Source: Parendozoicomonas callyspongiae
GTDB lineage: Bacteria; Pseudomonadota; Gammaproteobacteria; Pseudomonadales; Endozoicomonadaceae
Length of the DNA stretch: 46,590 nt
Assembly (NCBI RefSeq): GCF_023502345.1
Contig: NZ_JAMFLX010000031.1
Span: 1 to 46,590, forward strand
Direction of reading: 5' to 3'
The position numbers were made by a program, and so were the translations under genes. Below the pieces are notes generated by a model. The model searched no databases. It was not told where the DNA came from and worked only from the letters and a program-made list of their open reading frames with translations. Shown here piece after piece: positions 1 through 8,405 of the stretch (position 1 is the stretch's first letter; each line of letters begins with the position of its first letter).

Positions 1-5
1 CTGAT

Positions 6-29
6 AAATCGAAACCAAAATTTCGATTT
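6..29. repeat. Perfect inverted repeat
   Basis: A 9-bp perfect stem (AAATCGAAA at 6-14, TTTCGATTT at 21-29) with a 6-nt loop. A second inverted repeat, AATCCGGGC (44-52) and GCCCGGATT (75-83), follows. They lie downstream of the minus-strand ORF ending at 141, so they could be its transcript end. There is no clear T-run, and the window edge prevents further interpretation. Confidence 0.45.
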
Positions 30-140
30 CAATGGAAGAAGACAATCCGGGCCTGAAAGCCTGGTGAGGATAGTGCCCGGATTTGCAGAATTAATGAAGA
101 CTCTTAACGACAGTTATTAATAACTCCTCTTAATAGAGAG

Positions 141-446
141 CTACTCTGTACTCATAATTGGATAAAGAAAACAGGACACCACAACGACACGACGATAACT
201 GGCCATATCCAGGTTTGCCAGGGTCTGGGGAAGGTTCAGTTGCACCGAACCCTTTTCAGCCATAGTTCTGATTACAGCCCGTGAATTGATGGATATTTTT
301 ACCGGATAATCAGGAAGGGCTTCACGTATATGTTCTGCCAGCAGCTCATAACGATCATGCTCTACGGCTGAACCACTGCAAGCCAGAGCAATAGCGGTAT
401 CTTGGTCAAAGTGCTGAAAATGAGGCATTTGTATATTCCACACCAT
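141..446 (-). CDS. Small CbiK-like (cobalt chelatase N-terminal half) protein, possibly truncated
   Basis: Encodes 101 residues. The arrangement of a beta strand ending in LACSGS, a long helix, then EALPDYPVKISINSRAVI, a PQTLANL helix and a VVVVSCFLYP strand resembles the N-terminal half of CbiK-type sirohydrochlorin cobaltochelatases (pattern FPDY..R.A.TSR.I...L..P.EAL..L...GY..VVV..L.IIPG). CbiK proteins are about 260 residues, and this ORF stops nine residues after the last conserved strand, so the metal-binding C-terminal half is absent. It may be a decayed chelatase or a small single-domain relative. The ribosome binding site is weak, and a second Met six residues in is an alternative start. 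Homology is judged by eye only. Confidence 0.4.
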   Translation of the reverse strand: MVWNIQMPHFQHFDQDTAIALACSGSAVEHDRYELLAEHIREALPDYPVKISINSRAVIRTMAEKGSVQLNLPQTLANLDMASYRRVVVVSCFLYPIMSTE

Positions 447-812
447 AGGAAAGCATGAAATATAGAACTGACTCAGGCCTTTGTGCCAAAGAGATACCCC
501 AGAGATTTACTTTCTGGAAAATGCTCTATCTCAAATAAGGAATGTCACACCTGAAATATAATTATCTCTTAATTTTTCACCTCCCTGAGGGATCAGGTAG
601 ATCCACATTCACAGATAAACTCAAAATGAACATCAAGTCCATTATTGAAGACACTGATACTAAGGCAGGTCGCATCTGCATTATCTAAAGCCAGGGAAAT
701 GGAAGACAGTTCCCACCATTAGTCTGTAAAAATTCGCTCTTTGACCTGAGCAGCTTTTCAGGCGTAAAATTGATCAGCTTGATTTACAAAATAAGAACAA
801 AGCGGTCAAACA
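447..812. other. Intergenic region with promoter only
   Basis: No convincing coding sequence on either strand. It contains the divergent upstream regions of the 141-446 and 813-1178 genes, including the sigma70-like promoter listed separately at 741-770. Confidence 0.5.
741..770 (+). promoter_or_regulatory. Sigma70-like promoter for the DUF4870 gene
   Basis: TTGACC (741-746), an 18-bp spacer and TAAAAT (765-770), placed about 43 bp before the start codon at 813. Found by inspection; no transcript evidence. Confidence 0.45.
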
Positions 813-1178
813 ATGAACAATAATATTGCTGAGCAGGATGTTGCCAATCCTCCTGCAGAGATTCCCCAGGATTCCAAAAATCTGGCGCTGTTAAGCTGGG
901 TCGGGACAATCTTCTTCGGATTTATTCCAGGGTTAATTCTGTACCTGTTAAAAAAAGATGATGGGTACGTTACAGATCAGGCAAAAGAAGCTCTTAACTG
1001 GTCAATTACAGTTCTTCTTGCGACGGTAGCAGCTTTTATTCTCACCTTTATTGTTATTGGAGCCCTGCTGTTCCCGGTTATCGGAATACTGAATCTGGTG
1101 TTCTGTATTATGGGTGCTGTTGCAGTGTCCAAAGGCCAGCCTTTCAGGGTTCCCTTTACCCTGCGTTTGCTGAAGTAA
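813..1178 (+). CDS. DUF4870-type small membrane protein
   Basis: A 121-residue protein with a polar N-terminus of about 25 residues followed by hydrophobic segments at roughly 26-46, 66-90 and 92-112. The order ALLSWVGTIFFGFIPGLILY, then a short charged loop (KKDDGYVTDQAKEALNWSI), then two membrane helices is the signature of the DUF4870 (Tic20-like) family. These are inner-membrane proteins of unknown function. It is monocistronic with a promoter at 741-770. Its 3' end faces a minus-strand gene, with a hairpin between them. Confidence 0.75.
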   Translation: MNNNIAEQDVANPPAEIPQDSKNLALLSWVGTIFFGFIPGLILYLLKKDDGYVTDQAKEALNWSITVLLATVAAFILTFIVIGALLFPVIGILNLVFCIMGAVAVSKGQPFRVPFTLRLLK

Positions 1179-1186
1179 GTCATTCT

Positions 1187-1218
1187 ATGGCTGGCCAGAA
1201 TTTTTTCAGGTCAGCCAT
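1187..1218. terminator. Hairpin between convergent genes
   Basis: ATGGCTGGCC (1187-1196) pairs with GGTCAGCCAT (1209-1218), a 10-bp stem with one wobble and a 12-nt loop rich in T. It sits between the 3' ends of the 813-1178 and 1244-2002 genes, so a bidirectional terminator is plausible. There is no downstream T-run on either strand. Confidence 0.4.
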
Positions 1219-1243
1219 AACACAATTAGCTCAATCCAGCACC

Positions 1244-2002
1244 TCAACTAAAAAGTTGCTTCAGCTCTTTATCAAAAAGAGGTTTTCTGCCTCTTTGCTT
1301 CAGAAAATCCATAAACAGCTGTGGGTGAGAAGTCACTACTCGCTCCTGCGGGAAACCAACCCTATCAAGTACATCGGAACATGGTTCCAGAGCACCAACA
1401 TCAAACGCGATATGGGAATCACTGCCGGTCGTTATATAGGCACCATAGTCACGGGCGCACTCGGCAATAGCTTCACATCGGGAAGCACTGCCGACACGGG
1501 ACTGTTTGAACGATGATGCGTTCAACTCAATCAGTACATTATGGGCTGCGGCTGCTTTGATAACTTCTTCAAAATCAAAGTCAAAGTTCGGGTTACCAGG
1601 GTGGCCGATAGCATCGATCTTGCCATTCTTGATCGCATTCATCAGTGCCCGTGTATGACTGTCTTTACTGGTAGGGGGAAACACAGGTTCATGAAAACTA
1701 CCAATCACCCACTCCATTGACCGCAGGTGCATATCGTTCAGATCAATGTCACCAGCTTCATTCAGAATATTGGCTTCAGCTCCACGCAGAACAGCAACCC
1801 CTTCAATAAAGCGTGGGATCACTTTCATATTGACGAAGAACCACTCGTGGGGAGAACCCGGCATGGCCGGGGCGTGGTCCGTCATGGCAAACATTTTCAG
1901 GCCACGCTGGGCTGCGACTTTGGCAATTTCCCAGACAGTGCTGTAGGCATGTCCGCTGGCAGTAGTATGGTTATGTGTATCGACTAGTAGTTGCATTATC
2001 AC
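1244..2002 (-). CDS. ycdX: PHP-family phosphatase, YcdX-like
   Basis: A 252-residue member of the PHP (polymerase and histidinol phosphatase) superfamily, matching E. coli YcdX along its length. Conserved metal-ligand blocks are DTHNHT near the N-terminus, MTDHAP, RGAEANI, GSFHEPVF, IGHPGNP and TGSDSH near residue 193; YcdX uses these His, Asp and Glu residues to bind a trinuclear zinc site. The family is a cytoplasmic phosphatase with an unsettled physiological substrate. The start is either Met1 or Met3. It lies 18 bp downstream of the YbhA-like phosphatase on the same strand, so the two are probably co-transcribed. Confidence 0.88.
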   Translation of the reverse strand: MIMQLLVDTHNHTTASGHAYSTVWEIAKVAAQRGLKMFAMTDHAPAMPGSPHEWFFVNMKVIPRFIEGVAVLRGAEANILNEAGDIDLNDMHLRSMEWVIGSFHEPVFPPTSKDSHTRALMNAIKNGKIDAIGHPGNPNFDFDFEEVIKAAAAHNVLIELNASSFKQSRVGSASRCEAIAECARDYGAYITTGSDSHIAFDVGALEPCSDVLDRVGFPQERVVTSHPQLFMDFLKQRGRKPLFDKELKQLFS

Positions 2003-2020
2003 TCAGCTTGTATTGGCAGA

Positions 2021-2842
2021 CTACAGAAGGAACTCTTCCACAATCCGTTCAATACTGTTCTCATCATTGGTGCCGATCACCAGATCAGCTTCACTTTCAA
2101 CATAGCTCAGGCCTTTCATCGCCACTCCAAGGCCAGCAGCCCTGAGCATACTGATATCATTTTCGTTATCACCGACAGCCACGACTTCGCTCATATCGAT
2201 GCCACACAGATCTGCAATCTTCTGCAGCGAATTACCCTTGGTATTGCCACTGTTGCAGATATCCACCCGGTCGATCCATGAGTACTCACTGCTGACAGCA
2301 ACAACATCGTTCACACGACGAACACCTTCACGCAGAGTATCCGGATCGGAATGCGTGTAAATAATTTTGAAGATTTGATTGGCGTTTTCAGCCTCTTCAC
2401 GCAGATTATTGATACGAACAACGGGCCGCAGATGTTCAGGCAAAGAGTCAGCCCAGGATTTCATTTTGCCAATGTAAGGAATCATTTCACCCATGGTCAT
2501 GGCATCTGGCACATAGAGAGCCATACTGATGCCCAGTTCATCGCCAATATCCAGCATAGCCGTGGCCTGTTCAAGGCTGAGAGGGTTGGCGTTAAACACT
2601 TTCTGCTCAGCCATATCGAAGGAATATGTGCCATTGCAGCAGATCATTGGCGTATCCAACTGGAGCTGAACATGGTAAGGCCGTGCCGCGAGATGATGAC
2701 GTCCGGTCGCAAGCACAATTTTGATGCCATTCTCTTTTGCTTTCTGCAGAGCTTTGAGAGAACTTTCAAGGATCAGGTGCTGGCTGTTAAGGAGGGTACC
2801 ATCCATATCCAGAGCCAGAAGACGGTAGCTTTGTTGTTTCAT
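2021..2842 (-). CDS. ybhA: HAD-family Cof-type phosphatase, pyridoxal phosphatase YbhA-like
   Basis: A 273-residue haloacid dehalogenase of the Cof/IIB group. Motif I is LDMDGTLLNS (nucleophile Asp14, acid/base Asp16), motif II is LATGRH, and motif III/IV contains KGNSLQKI and VAVGDNENDISML. The stretch ATGRHHLAARPYHV and the TPMICCNGTY block are close to E. coli YbhA, which dephosphorylates pyridoxal 5'-phosphate and some sugar phosphates. YbhA is the best guess among Cof-type paralogues. It is the first gene of a two-gene operon with the YcdX-like protein and is divergent from a Cra-like repressor. Confidence 0.85.
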   Translation of the reverse strand: MKQQSYRLLALDMDGTLLNSQHLILESSLKALQKAKENGIKIVLATGRHHLAARPYHVQLQLDTPMICCNGTYSFDMAEQKVFNANPLSLEQATAMLDIGDELGISMALYVPDAMTMGEMIPYIGKMKSWADSLPEHLRPVVRINNLREEAENANQIFKIIYTHSDPDTLREGVRRVNDVVAVSSEYSWIDRVDICNSGNTKGNSLQKIADLCGIDMSEVVAVGDNENDISMLRAAGLGVAMKGLSYVESEADLVIGTNDENSIERIVEEFLL

Positions 2843-2884
2843 TGTTTCCTGCTTTACATTTTTGCGGAAATTTCTTCCTGTTGC

Positions 2885-2898
2885 CCGCTATTGAGCGG
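2885..2898. promoter_or_regulatory. Palindrome in the ybhA/LacI divergent region
   Basis: CCGCTATTGAGCGG is a 5-bp inverted repeat around a 4-bp centre, located in the 126-bp gap between the two divergent genes. LacI-family regulators bind such palindromes, so it is a candidate operator. It does not match the known Cra consensus. Confidence 0.3.
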
Positions 2899-2968
2899 TC
2901 ACTCGCCCAGAAATAAAATACCTGCTGTATTCACATATTGTTTAATATCCAGCCCAGTATGGTGATGA

Positions 2969-4024
2969 ATGGCTAAATCGATCCATGATATAGCACAGCT
3001 TGCCGGTGTATCTGTCACCACTGTCAGGCTGGTGATTAACGGCCAGCATAAGAAGTACCGTATTGGTGAAAAAACCCGGCTGAAGGTTCAGGCCATTATT
3101 GATAAGCATGGCTACTATATCAACCAGACAGCCCGCAGTCTCAAGCTTCAGAAAACCCATACTATTGGCCTGCTGGTTCCCCGGCTGACCAACCCCTTCT
3201 TCTCCACCCTGGCGCAGGAACTGGAGCGCCTGTGTCGTGAACATAAGTTCCAGTTAATTACCGTCTGTTCAAATGATGATGAGCAGGTCGAACAGGAAGT
3301 CACCGACAACCTGCTGGCCCGGGGGGTTGATGCCCTACTGGTGACATCGGTCTCCAAAGAACAGCAGCACAAGCTGGCCACCAGTAAACGTCGCTGCCCT
3401 ACTTTGTTTATTGACCGTGATTTTCGGGTGGAGAATATTCCACTGGTTATGACAGATAACTATCATGGCGGTCGTCTGCTGGGGCAGGCGCTGGCTTCAA
3501 CCACCCTGTCGTCCAATATTTTCTTCCTGGGTGGTAACGCGAACCTGCCGACTATTCAGGATCGTCTTGCCGGTTTTAAAGATGGCTTGCAGGAAAGTGG
3601 CATTACCTTGCCTGAAAATCAGATTCTCTGGGCTCAAAAAGGCTGGCGGGAAGACAGCTATGAGCTGATGGCAAAACTGATACAGAGTACAACCCTGACC
3701 TATCAGACACTGGTCACTGATTCCATTCCGGTTTTGGAAGGAACACTTCAGTGTTTGAAAGATAAGTTGGGTGTAATTCCAGCGGGTTTAAAAATCGGCA
3801 CCTTCGATGATCACACTCTGCTGGAAGTTCTGGTCAACCCGGTTATCTCCATTCGTCAGGATGCCCATACTCTGGCCGATAAGGCTTTTCATTGTCTGGA
3901 AGCCATGTTGAACGGTACACAGAAGACGCCGGTTCGTCATGTTATTCCACCTCAGTTGATTATCAGAAATTGCCGCAGAGAAATTGTTACAGAACCACTT
4001 CTGGACAAGCTGCACCAGCTCTAA
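2969..4024 (+). CDS. LacI-family transcriptional regulator, Cra/FruR-like
   Basis: A 351-residue repressor. Residues 4-55 form the LacI helix-turn-helix and hinge (IHDIAQLAGVSVTTVRLVIN). The insertion VINGQHKKYRIGEKTRLKV in place of the usual shorter LacI turn is typical of the Cra/FruR/ScrR branch. Residues 65-340 are a periplasmic-binding-protein-like effector domain (IGLLVPRLTNPFFSTLAQEL onward). Cra proteins sense phosphorylated fructose derivatives and control carbon flow; the effector here is not known. It is divergent from the ybhA-like gene and may regulate it or itself. The ribosome binding site before the ATG at 2969 is weak (GGTGA). Confidence 0.8.
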   Translation: MAKSIHDIAQLAGVSVTTVRLVINGQHKKYRIGEKTRLKVQAIIDKHGYYINQTARSLKLQKTHTIGLLVPRLTNPFFSTLAQELERLCREHKFQLITVCSNDDEQVEQEVTDNLLARGVDALLVTSVSKEQQHKLATSKRRCPTLFIDRDFRVENIPLVMTDNYHGGRLLGQALASTTLSSNIFFLGGNANLPTIQDRLAGFKDGLQESGITLPENQILWAQKGWREDSYELMAKLIQSTTLTYQTLVTDSIPVLEGTLQCLKDKLGVIPAGLKIGTFDDHTLLEVLVNPVISIRQDAHTLADKAFHCLEAMLNGTQKTPVRHVIPPQLIIRNCRREIVTEPLLDKLHQL

Positions 4025-4145
4025 CATCAAAAAATCAGGCCTCCGCCGGAGTGGAGAACAACGTTACTCCTGCAAAAATATCGTCATCGGAATGCTGATT
4101 AACAAGATCAAATTCGGCAGGGATATTTACGCATGAAACACACAT

Positions 4146-4173
4146 TTGACCCACTACCCATAATATTTATCAT
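4146..4173 (+). promoter_or_regulatory. Candidate sigma70 promoter for the molybdopterin oxidoreductase
   Basis: TTGACC (4146-4151), 16-bp spacer, TATCAT (4168-4173), about 70 bp before the start codon at 4242. Moderate match by eye. Confidence 0.35.
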
Positions 4174-4241
4174 TATGAAATTCCTCTCAAAACGCCCCGA
4201 TTTCATTTAAAATGCCCCTTCAGCTTCAAGGGAGTCTGATA

Positions 4242-6563
4242 ATGACAAAAGAAATAACAGTGCCCTGCCCTAAAGAAAACTGGAAACCTTCAGCCTGCAT
4301 GCTCTGCTCGGTTAACTGCGGCATTCAGGTTTTGGAGAAAGATGGCCAGTTTCTTAAAATCCGTGGTGATAAAGCCCATGGTTCATCTCAGGGATATCTT
4401 TGCCAGAAAGCGGGGCAGCTGAATCATTACCAGAACCACAAAGGCCGACTGACTCACCCCCTCAAAAAACAGCCCGATGGCAGCTTTGATAAAATCAGCT
4501 GGGAACAGGCCATCAGTGAAATTGCAGGGAAATTTAAAAGTATTCACAAGAAACATGGCGGACAAGCCATCGCTTATTACGGAGGCGGCGGGCAGGGAAA
4601 CCATTTGGGAGGAGCTTACAGCTCGGCTTTCCGTGAAGCTCTGGATATTGAATATGTTTATACTGCCCTGGCTCAGGAAAAAACCGGAGACTTTTGGGTA
4701 AACGGCAAACTGTTTGGCCGCCAGAGCTGTTTTGTATCCGAAGGAATGGACGACGCTGATTATATTATTGTGCTGGGTGCCAACCCCTGGATTGCCCATG
4801 GTCTTCCCCAAACCCGTACCGTACTACATGAGATTCGTAAAAACAGCAACCGAACTCTGGTTGTGGTGGACCCCAGAGTTTCTGAAACCGCCGGAATGGC
4901 AGACATTCATCTTCAGGTAAAACCGGGGCGGGACGCATTTCTTCTTTCAGCTATTATCGCCATTATTATTCGTGACGGACTGACTGACCAGGCGTTTCTG
5001 CAGCTTCATACTACCGGCTACCAGCAGGTCAAAAAAGTTTTTGAAAAGATAGATATTGACGCCTACTGCCAGCATGCCGGTATTCATATTGAGCAGGCAG
5101 AACAGGTTGCCCATGGTTTTGCCAAAGCAGAGAAAGCCACGGTTCGTGCCGACCTTGGCATTCAGCAAAGCCTGCACAGCACACTGAATTCATACCTTGA
5201 AAAACTGCTCTATCTGTTGACCGGCAATTTCAACCGGAAGGGGAGTAACTTTCTCGCTCCTCTTTTCGCACCATTGATTGCACATTCGCCCGACCCGGAA
5301 GAGGGTGGTTTAACTACAAGGGTGACAGGAGCGCGGGCAATTTCAAAGATATTCCCTCCCAATGTTCTCCCCCTTGAAATCAACAATAATCATTCAGATA
5401 GAATCCGAGCAGTCTGGGTGGACAGCGGCAACCCGGCCCTGACCGGTGCCGACACCCATGCCTACAGGGAAGCTTTTGAAAAATTGGATCTGCTGGTGGT
5501 TGTTGATGTGGCCTTCACCGAGACAGCAGAACTGGCTGATTATGTATTGCCAGCTCCATCCCAGTTTGAAAAAGCTGAAGCCTCTTTCTTTACCTTTAGC
5601 CATGATTTCAGGGGAAAACCCACAACATTCTTCCATTTGCGTAAGCCGGTAACTGAAGCAAAAGGAAATACCCTGCCAGAGCCGGAAATCTATCGCCGTA
5701 TGTGCGTTGCCCTTGGCGCTGTTCCCGAGCGTTTCCCTCTGCTGGAGAAGCTCGCCCGGCTCTATTTACAATATCCTGCAACACGTGTTTTCCCCCTGGC
5801 TATTGCAGCTTACTTCAAAACTTCACCAAAAATGATTCCATATGCCTCCGCCATTCTTTACAGCACTCTGGGAAAGGCTCTGCCGAAAGGAATGGAGACT
5901 GCCGCGATTGTATGGGCCATCAGTCAGTTCTTTGTGCAGCGCTGGCCCTCGCAAGTACGGGCAACAGGCCTGAAAGGCAGTGGGCTGGAGCTGGGCTACA
6001 GGCTCTTTAAACGGTTTATTGAATCACCATCAGCGGCTCCCATTGCCTCCTTCTCCCACGATTCAGATACCTGGAAGCTGCTTCGCCACAAAGACAGGAA
6101 GGTTCATCTGGCTATTCCTGAGTTGATTCAACAGCTGCTGGCTCTTCCTGACGAACTTAACCAGGAACAGGATAATGAATATCCCTTTACCCTGATGGCC
6201 GGAGAGCGTCGTTCCTGGAATGCCAACCAGATTTACCGTAACCCTGACTGGCGCAAGAAAGATAAAGAGGGCACGATGCGCATCCACCCCCAAGATGCAG
6301 AACAGCTGCAGGTTCAGGATGGCAGCCTGCTGTTTTGCCAATCAAGAAGAGCCCGCATTCAGGTTACCGTACAGGTAGATGATACCGTACAGCCAGGGAT
6401 GGTTACCCTTCCCCATGGTTATGGTATGAAGTACCAGAATAAAAGTGGTGACTGGAAGCAGAACGGCCCTGCAATCAACATGCTAACAGACTCCCTGCAT
6501 GCTGATGAAATTGCCAAAACACCTTTTCATAAGACCGTACCAGTAAAGCTGATTCCAAATTAA
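4242..6563 (+). CDS. Stand-alone molybdopterin oxidoreductase (formate dehydrogenase/BisC superfamily)
   Basis: A 773-residue catalytic subunit of the DMSO-reductase superfamily. The start at 4242 (MTKEITV) has an AAGGGAG ribosome binding site at 4228-4234; an upstream in-frame ATG at 4212 lacks one. Cys19, Cys22, Cys26 and Cys54 form the N-terminal [4Fe-4S] motif. A Molybdopterin domain follows (DADYIIVLGANPWIAH, VVVDPRVSETAGMADIH), and the C-terminal dinucleotide-binding domain starts near FTLMAGERRSWNANQ. No signal peptide is seen, so it should be cytoplasmic. No electron-transfer or membrane subunit lies next to it. At the position matching the FdhF selenocysteine I see ALAQEKTGDF, with no clear Cys, Ser or Sec ligand. 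The substrate cannot be named. Confidence 0.8.
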   Translation: MTKEITVPCPKENWKPSACMLCSVNCGIQVLEKDGQFLKIRGDKAHGSSQGYLCQKAGQLNHYQNHKGRLTHPLKKQPDGSFDKISWEQAISEIAGKFKSIHKKHGGQAIAYYGGGGQGNHLGGAYSSAFREALDIEYVYTALAQEKTGDFWVNGKLFGRQSCFVSEGMDDADYIIVLGANPWIAHGLPQTRTVLHEIRKNSNRTLVVVDPRVSETAGMADIHLQVKPGRDAFLLSAIIAIIIRDGLTDQAFLQLHTTGYQQVKKVFEKIDIDAYCQHAGIHIEQAEQVAHGFAKAEKATVRADLGIQQSLHSTLNSYLEKLLYLLTGNFNRKGSNFLAPLFAPLIAHSPDPEEGGLTTRVTGARAISKIFPPNVLPLEINNNHSDRIRAVWVDSGNPALTGADTHAYREAFEKLDLLVVVDVAFTETAELADYVLPAPSQFEKAEASFFTFSHDFRGKPTTFFHLRKPVTEAKGNTLPEPEIYRRMCVALGAVPERFPLLEKLARLYLQYPATRVFPLAIAAYFKTSPKMIPYASAILYSTLGKALPKGMETAAIVWAISQFFVQRWPSQVRATGLKGSGLELGYRLFKRFIESPSAAPIASFSHDSDTWKLLRHKDRKVHLAIPELIQQLLALPDELNQEQDNEYPFTLMAGERRSWNANQIYRNPDWRKKDKEGTMRIHPQDAEQLQVQDGSLLFCQSRRARIQVTVQVDDTVQPGMVTLPHGYGMKYQNKSGDWKQNGPAINMLTDSLHADEIAKTPFHKTVPVKLIPN

Positions 6564-6578
6564 AACCATGGCCCGGTG

Positions 6579-6600
6579 AAGCCTGTAGTTCTACAGGCTT
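6579..6600. terminator. Hairpin between convergent genes
   Basis: AAGCCTGTAG (6579-6588) and CTACAGGCTT (6591-6600) form a perfect 10-bp stem with a 2-nt centre. It lies between the 3' ends of the oxidoreductase and the minus-strand secreted protein. No long T-run follows, so it is at best a moderate bidirectional terminator. Confidence 0.5.
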
Positions 6601-6609
6601 ACAACACCA

Positions 6610-8241
6610 CTATTTGCGTGATTTGGCGCTAGGGCTTTGAAGCAACATAGGTGAACCATCTGGATTTTTTTTGATGAAGCCAAGGCTAATGGTATCACTT
6701 TTTCCAGTTTGCACGTTTATATACTCTTCGGTACTAACGTCACCGCCAGCCGCCCCTGTTGATGCTGTAGATGTTGAACTTACAGAAGAACTGACAGACA
6801 TACTGCTGAGCTGTTGGGCCAGCGATGCAGCATCTGTAGAGCGAGGCTGTTTATCTTTATTCCACAAATGATAAGGGCCTGGCAAGTTAACTGCGGTAGC
6901 AATACGATCAGACATATCTGGATCGGGCAGAGCGGCAAGAACCTTTCCAACCTCAGTATAGCGTTTCAGCCTTACCATTTTATCCAGCAGCCCCAGATAG
7001 CCTCCAACGTCTTTATTAGCGAGGGTGGCAAGCAGTGCCTGCTTTTTATCGACAGAAGTTGATTTGCCTCCAATTGTCTGAGACTCGTACTGGCTCAAAA
7101 CCCTCCAGATCTTTAATGCAACCATTACAGTCCCAATATCAGATTTATCTGAAAAATCACTGAGGCCTCTCTCAACAGCTATCTTCAAACTATCTCTATG
7201 CTCAAAGCTGACTTCAGCTTTTTCGCAAAGATTCCTGAGGTATGGATGCAAACCTTTTTCTTTTGCAATACATACAGATAAATCAGTGGAAATAATTTCG
7301 TCACTAGTCAGTCCAACAAATTCTCCAAGTTTGATGGCCTGCTCATTATCAGGAAATTGCTGCAGGATTCCTATTGCTATGTGTTTCCAGGGTATGACTC
7401 TTTTTATACCAATAAAAACTGCAAGGTAGCCTCCACATCCATCGTTTCTAAGCAATGCCAGCATTTCTGTATTTTCATCCCTAAATGTTACTTTTTCATT
7501 TATGCTACCCCTGAATTGATGATTTAACATATTCTTCGCGCTAAGCGTAGGGGTTATTCTTCTATATACAGGTAAATCCCAAAATCCAAACTTTTCAAAG
7601 GCAGTTTTAATACTCTCAAGAAGCATAAGATCCTTTTCCAGGCTCCACCCAAAAGTTTGATTGGCATTGGCGAGCTGGCTATCGGCAAATGGCTCTTGCT
7701 GGAAGTATTGTGTACCCCACCCTCGCTTAGTCAACCCTTCCACCATTTCCACATGGTGATGTTTTAGATGCTTTTGAACCAGATACACGAAATAACGGTG
7801 ACCAGGATGCTCTCCTTGTTTTCGACGTCCTGGCTTTGCAATAGTTTCTAAAATGCCATTATATAAACGAAGATAGGGATAGGATTCCTCATCCTTATTT
7901 TGCTTATCAAGAATCTCTGTGCACACCAAAAAGCCTGGGGCATTCATAGAATCCCCAGCACACTCTTCAATTTCGAGAGCTGCTAAAAGATTTTGTTGCT
8001 GGCCGTCGGCTGCCCCTGCCTGTGCATTATTCTCTCTCACTTTTCTTATTTCATTCCATATAATCCAGGAGTGATGCCCTTCCATCACAAGAAGTTGACG
8101 CACTTGTTGATTAACAACCTGACTGTATAATTTTTCATAATTTGCAAGGCTGGCAGAAGGACAGAGAACCAAAACCGCGAGAAAACAAGAACAAAATAAA
8201 CCCTCATTCTTTTTCTTCATAATTCGCATAAAGGGAAACAT
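6610..8241 (-). CDS. Secreted protein of unknown function, 543 aa
   Basis: The start at 8241 is chosen because AGAAGG lies 7-12 bases upstream. The N-terminus (MFPFMRIMKKKNEG followed by a Cys- and Leu-rich hydrophobic stretch ending PSASLA) is a signal peptide with a likely cut before NYEK. The mature protein is mostly helical, with several Cys residues that could form disulphides. A Ser/Thr-rich linker (SSMSVSSSVSSTSTAST) near residue 480 precedes a short polar tail. I recognise no catalytic motif and no family. It is divergent from a eukaryote-like kinase, with 164 bp between the starts, so the two may share regulation. Export to the periplasm or beyond is inferred only from the signal peptide. 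Confidence 0.6.
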   Translation of the reverse strand: MFPFMRIMKKKNEGLFCSCFLAVLVLCPSASLANYEKLYSQVVNQQVRQLLVMEGHHSWIIWNEIRKVRENNAQAGAADGQQQNLLAALEIEECAGDSMNAPGFLVCTEILDKQNKDEESYPYLRLYNGILETIAKPGRRKQGEHPGHRYFVYLVQKHLKHHHVEMVEGLTKRGWGTQYFQQEPFADSQLANANQTFGWSLEKDLMLLESIKTAFEKFGFWDLPVYRRITPTLSAKNMLNHQFRGSINEKVTFRDENTEMLALLRNDGCGGYLAVFIGIKRVIPWKHIAIGILQQFPDNEQAIKLGEFVGLTSDEIISTDLSVCIAKEKGLHPYLRNLCEKAEVSFEHRDSLKIAVERGLSDFSDKSDIGTVMVALKIWRVLSQYESQTIGGKSTSVDKKQALLATLANKDVGGYLGLLDKMVRLKRYTEVGKVLAALPDPDMSDRIATAVNLPGPYHLWNKDKQPRSTDAASLAQQLSSMSVSSSVSSTSTASTGAAGGDVSTEEYINVQTGKSDTISLGFIKKNPDGSPMLLQSPSAKSRK

Positions 8242-8405
8242 AAACACACCTTCTGGAATCTTGGGCATGCAGTATAGGTAGAGAAATGGCTTCAGGCAGG
8301 AAACCCGGAAATGTCAGTCACTCTGACAGCCTTGATAGAACTCCCCTCAACGTGAATTGTCTCAATAGAGTACGAACCCAAAGAGAATTTAGCGTGTATT
8401 GACCA

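Noticed and set aside
1187-1516. Plus-strand ORF of 109 codons after the DUF4870 gene
   Set aside because: Most of it is antisense to the well-supported YcdX-like gene.
2885-2898. Cra operator upstream of the LacI-family gene
   Set aside because: The palindrome does not match the Cra consensus; kept only as a generic candidate operator.
6610-8241. Tandem death-domain-like repeats in the secreted protein
   Set aside because: Some helical stretches looked suggestive, but spacing and key residues do not hold up by eye.
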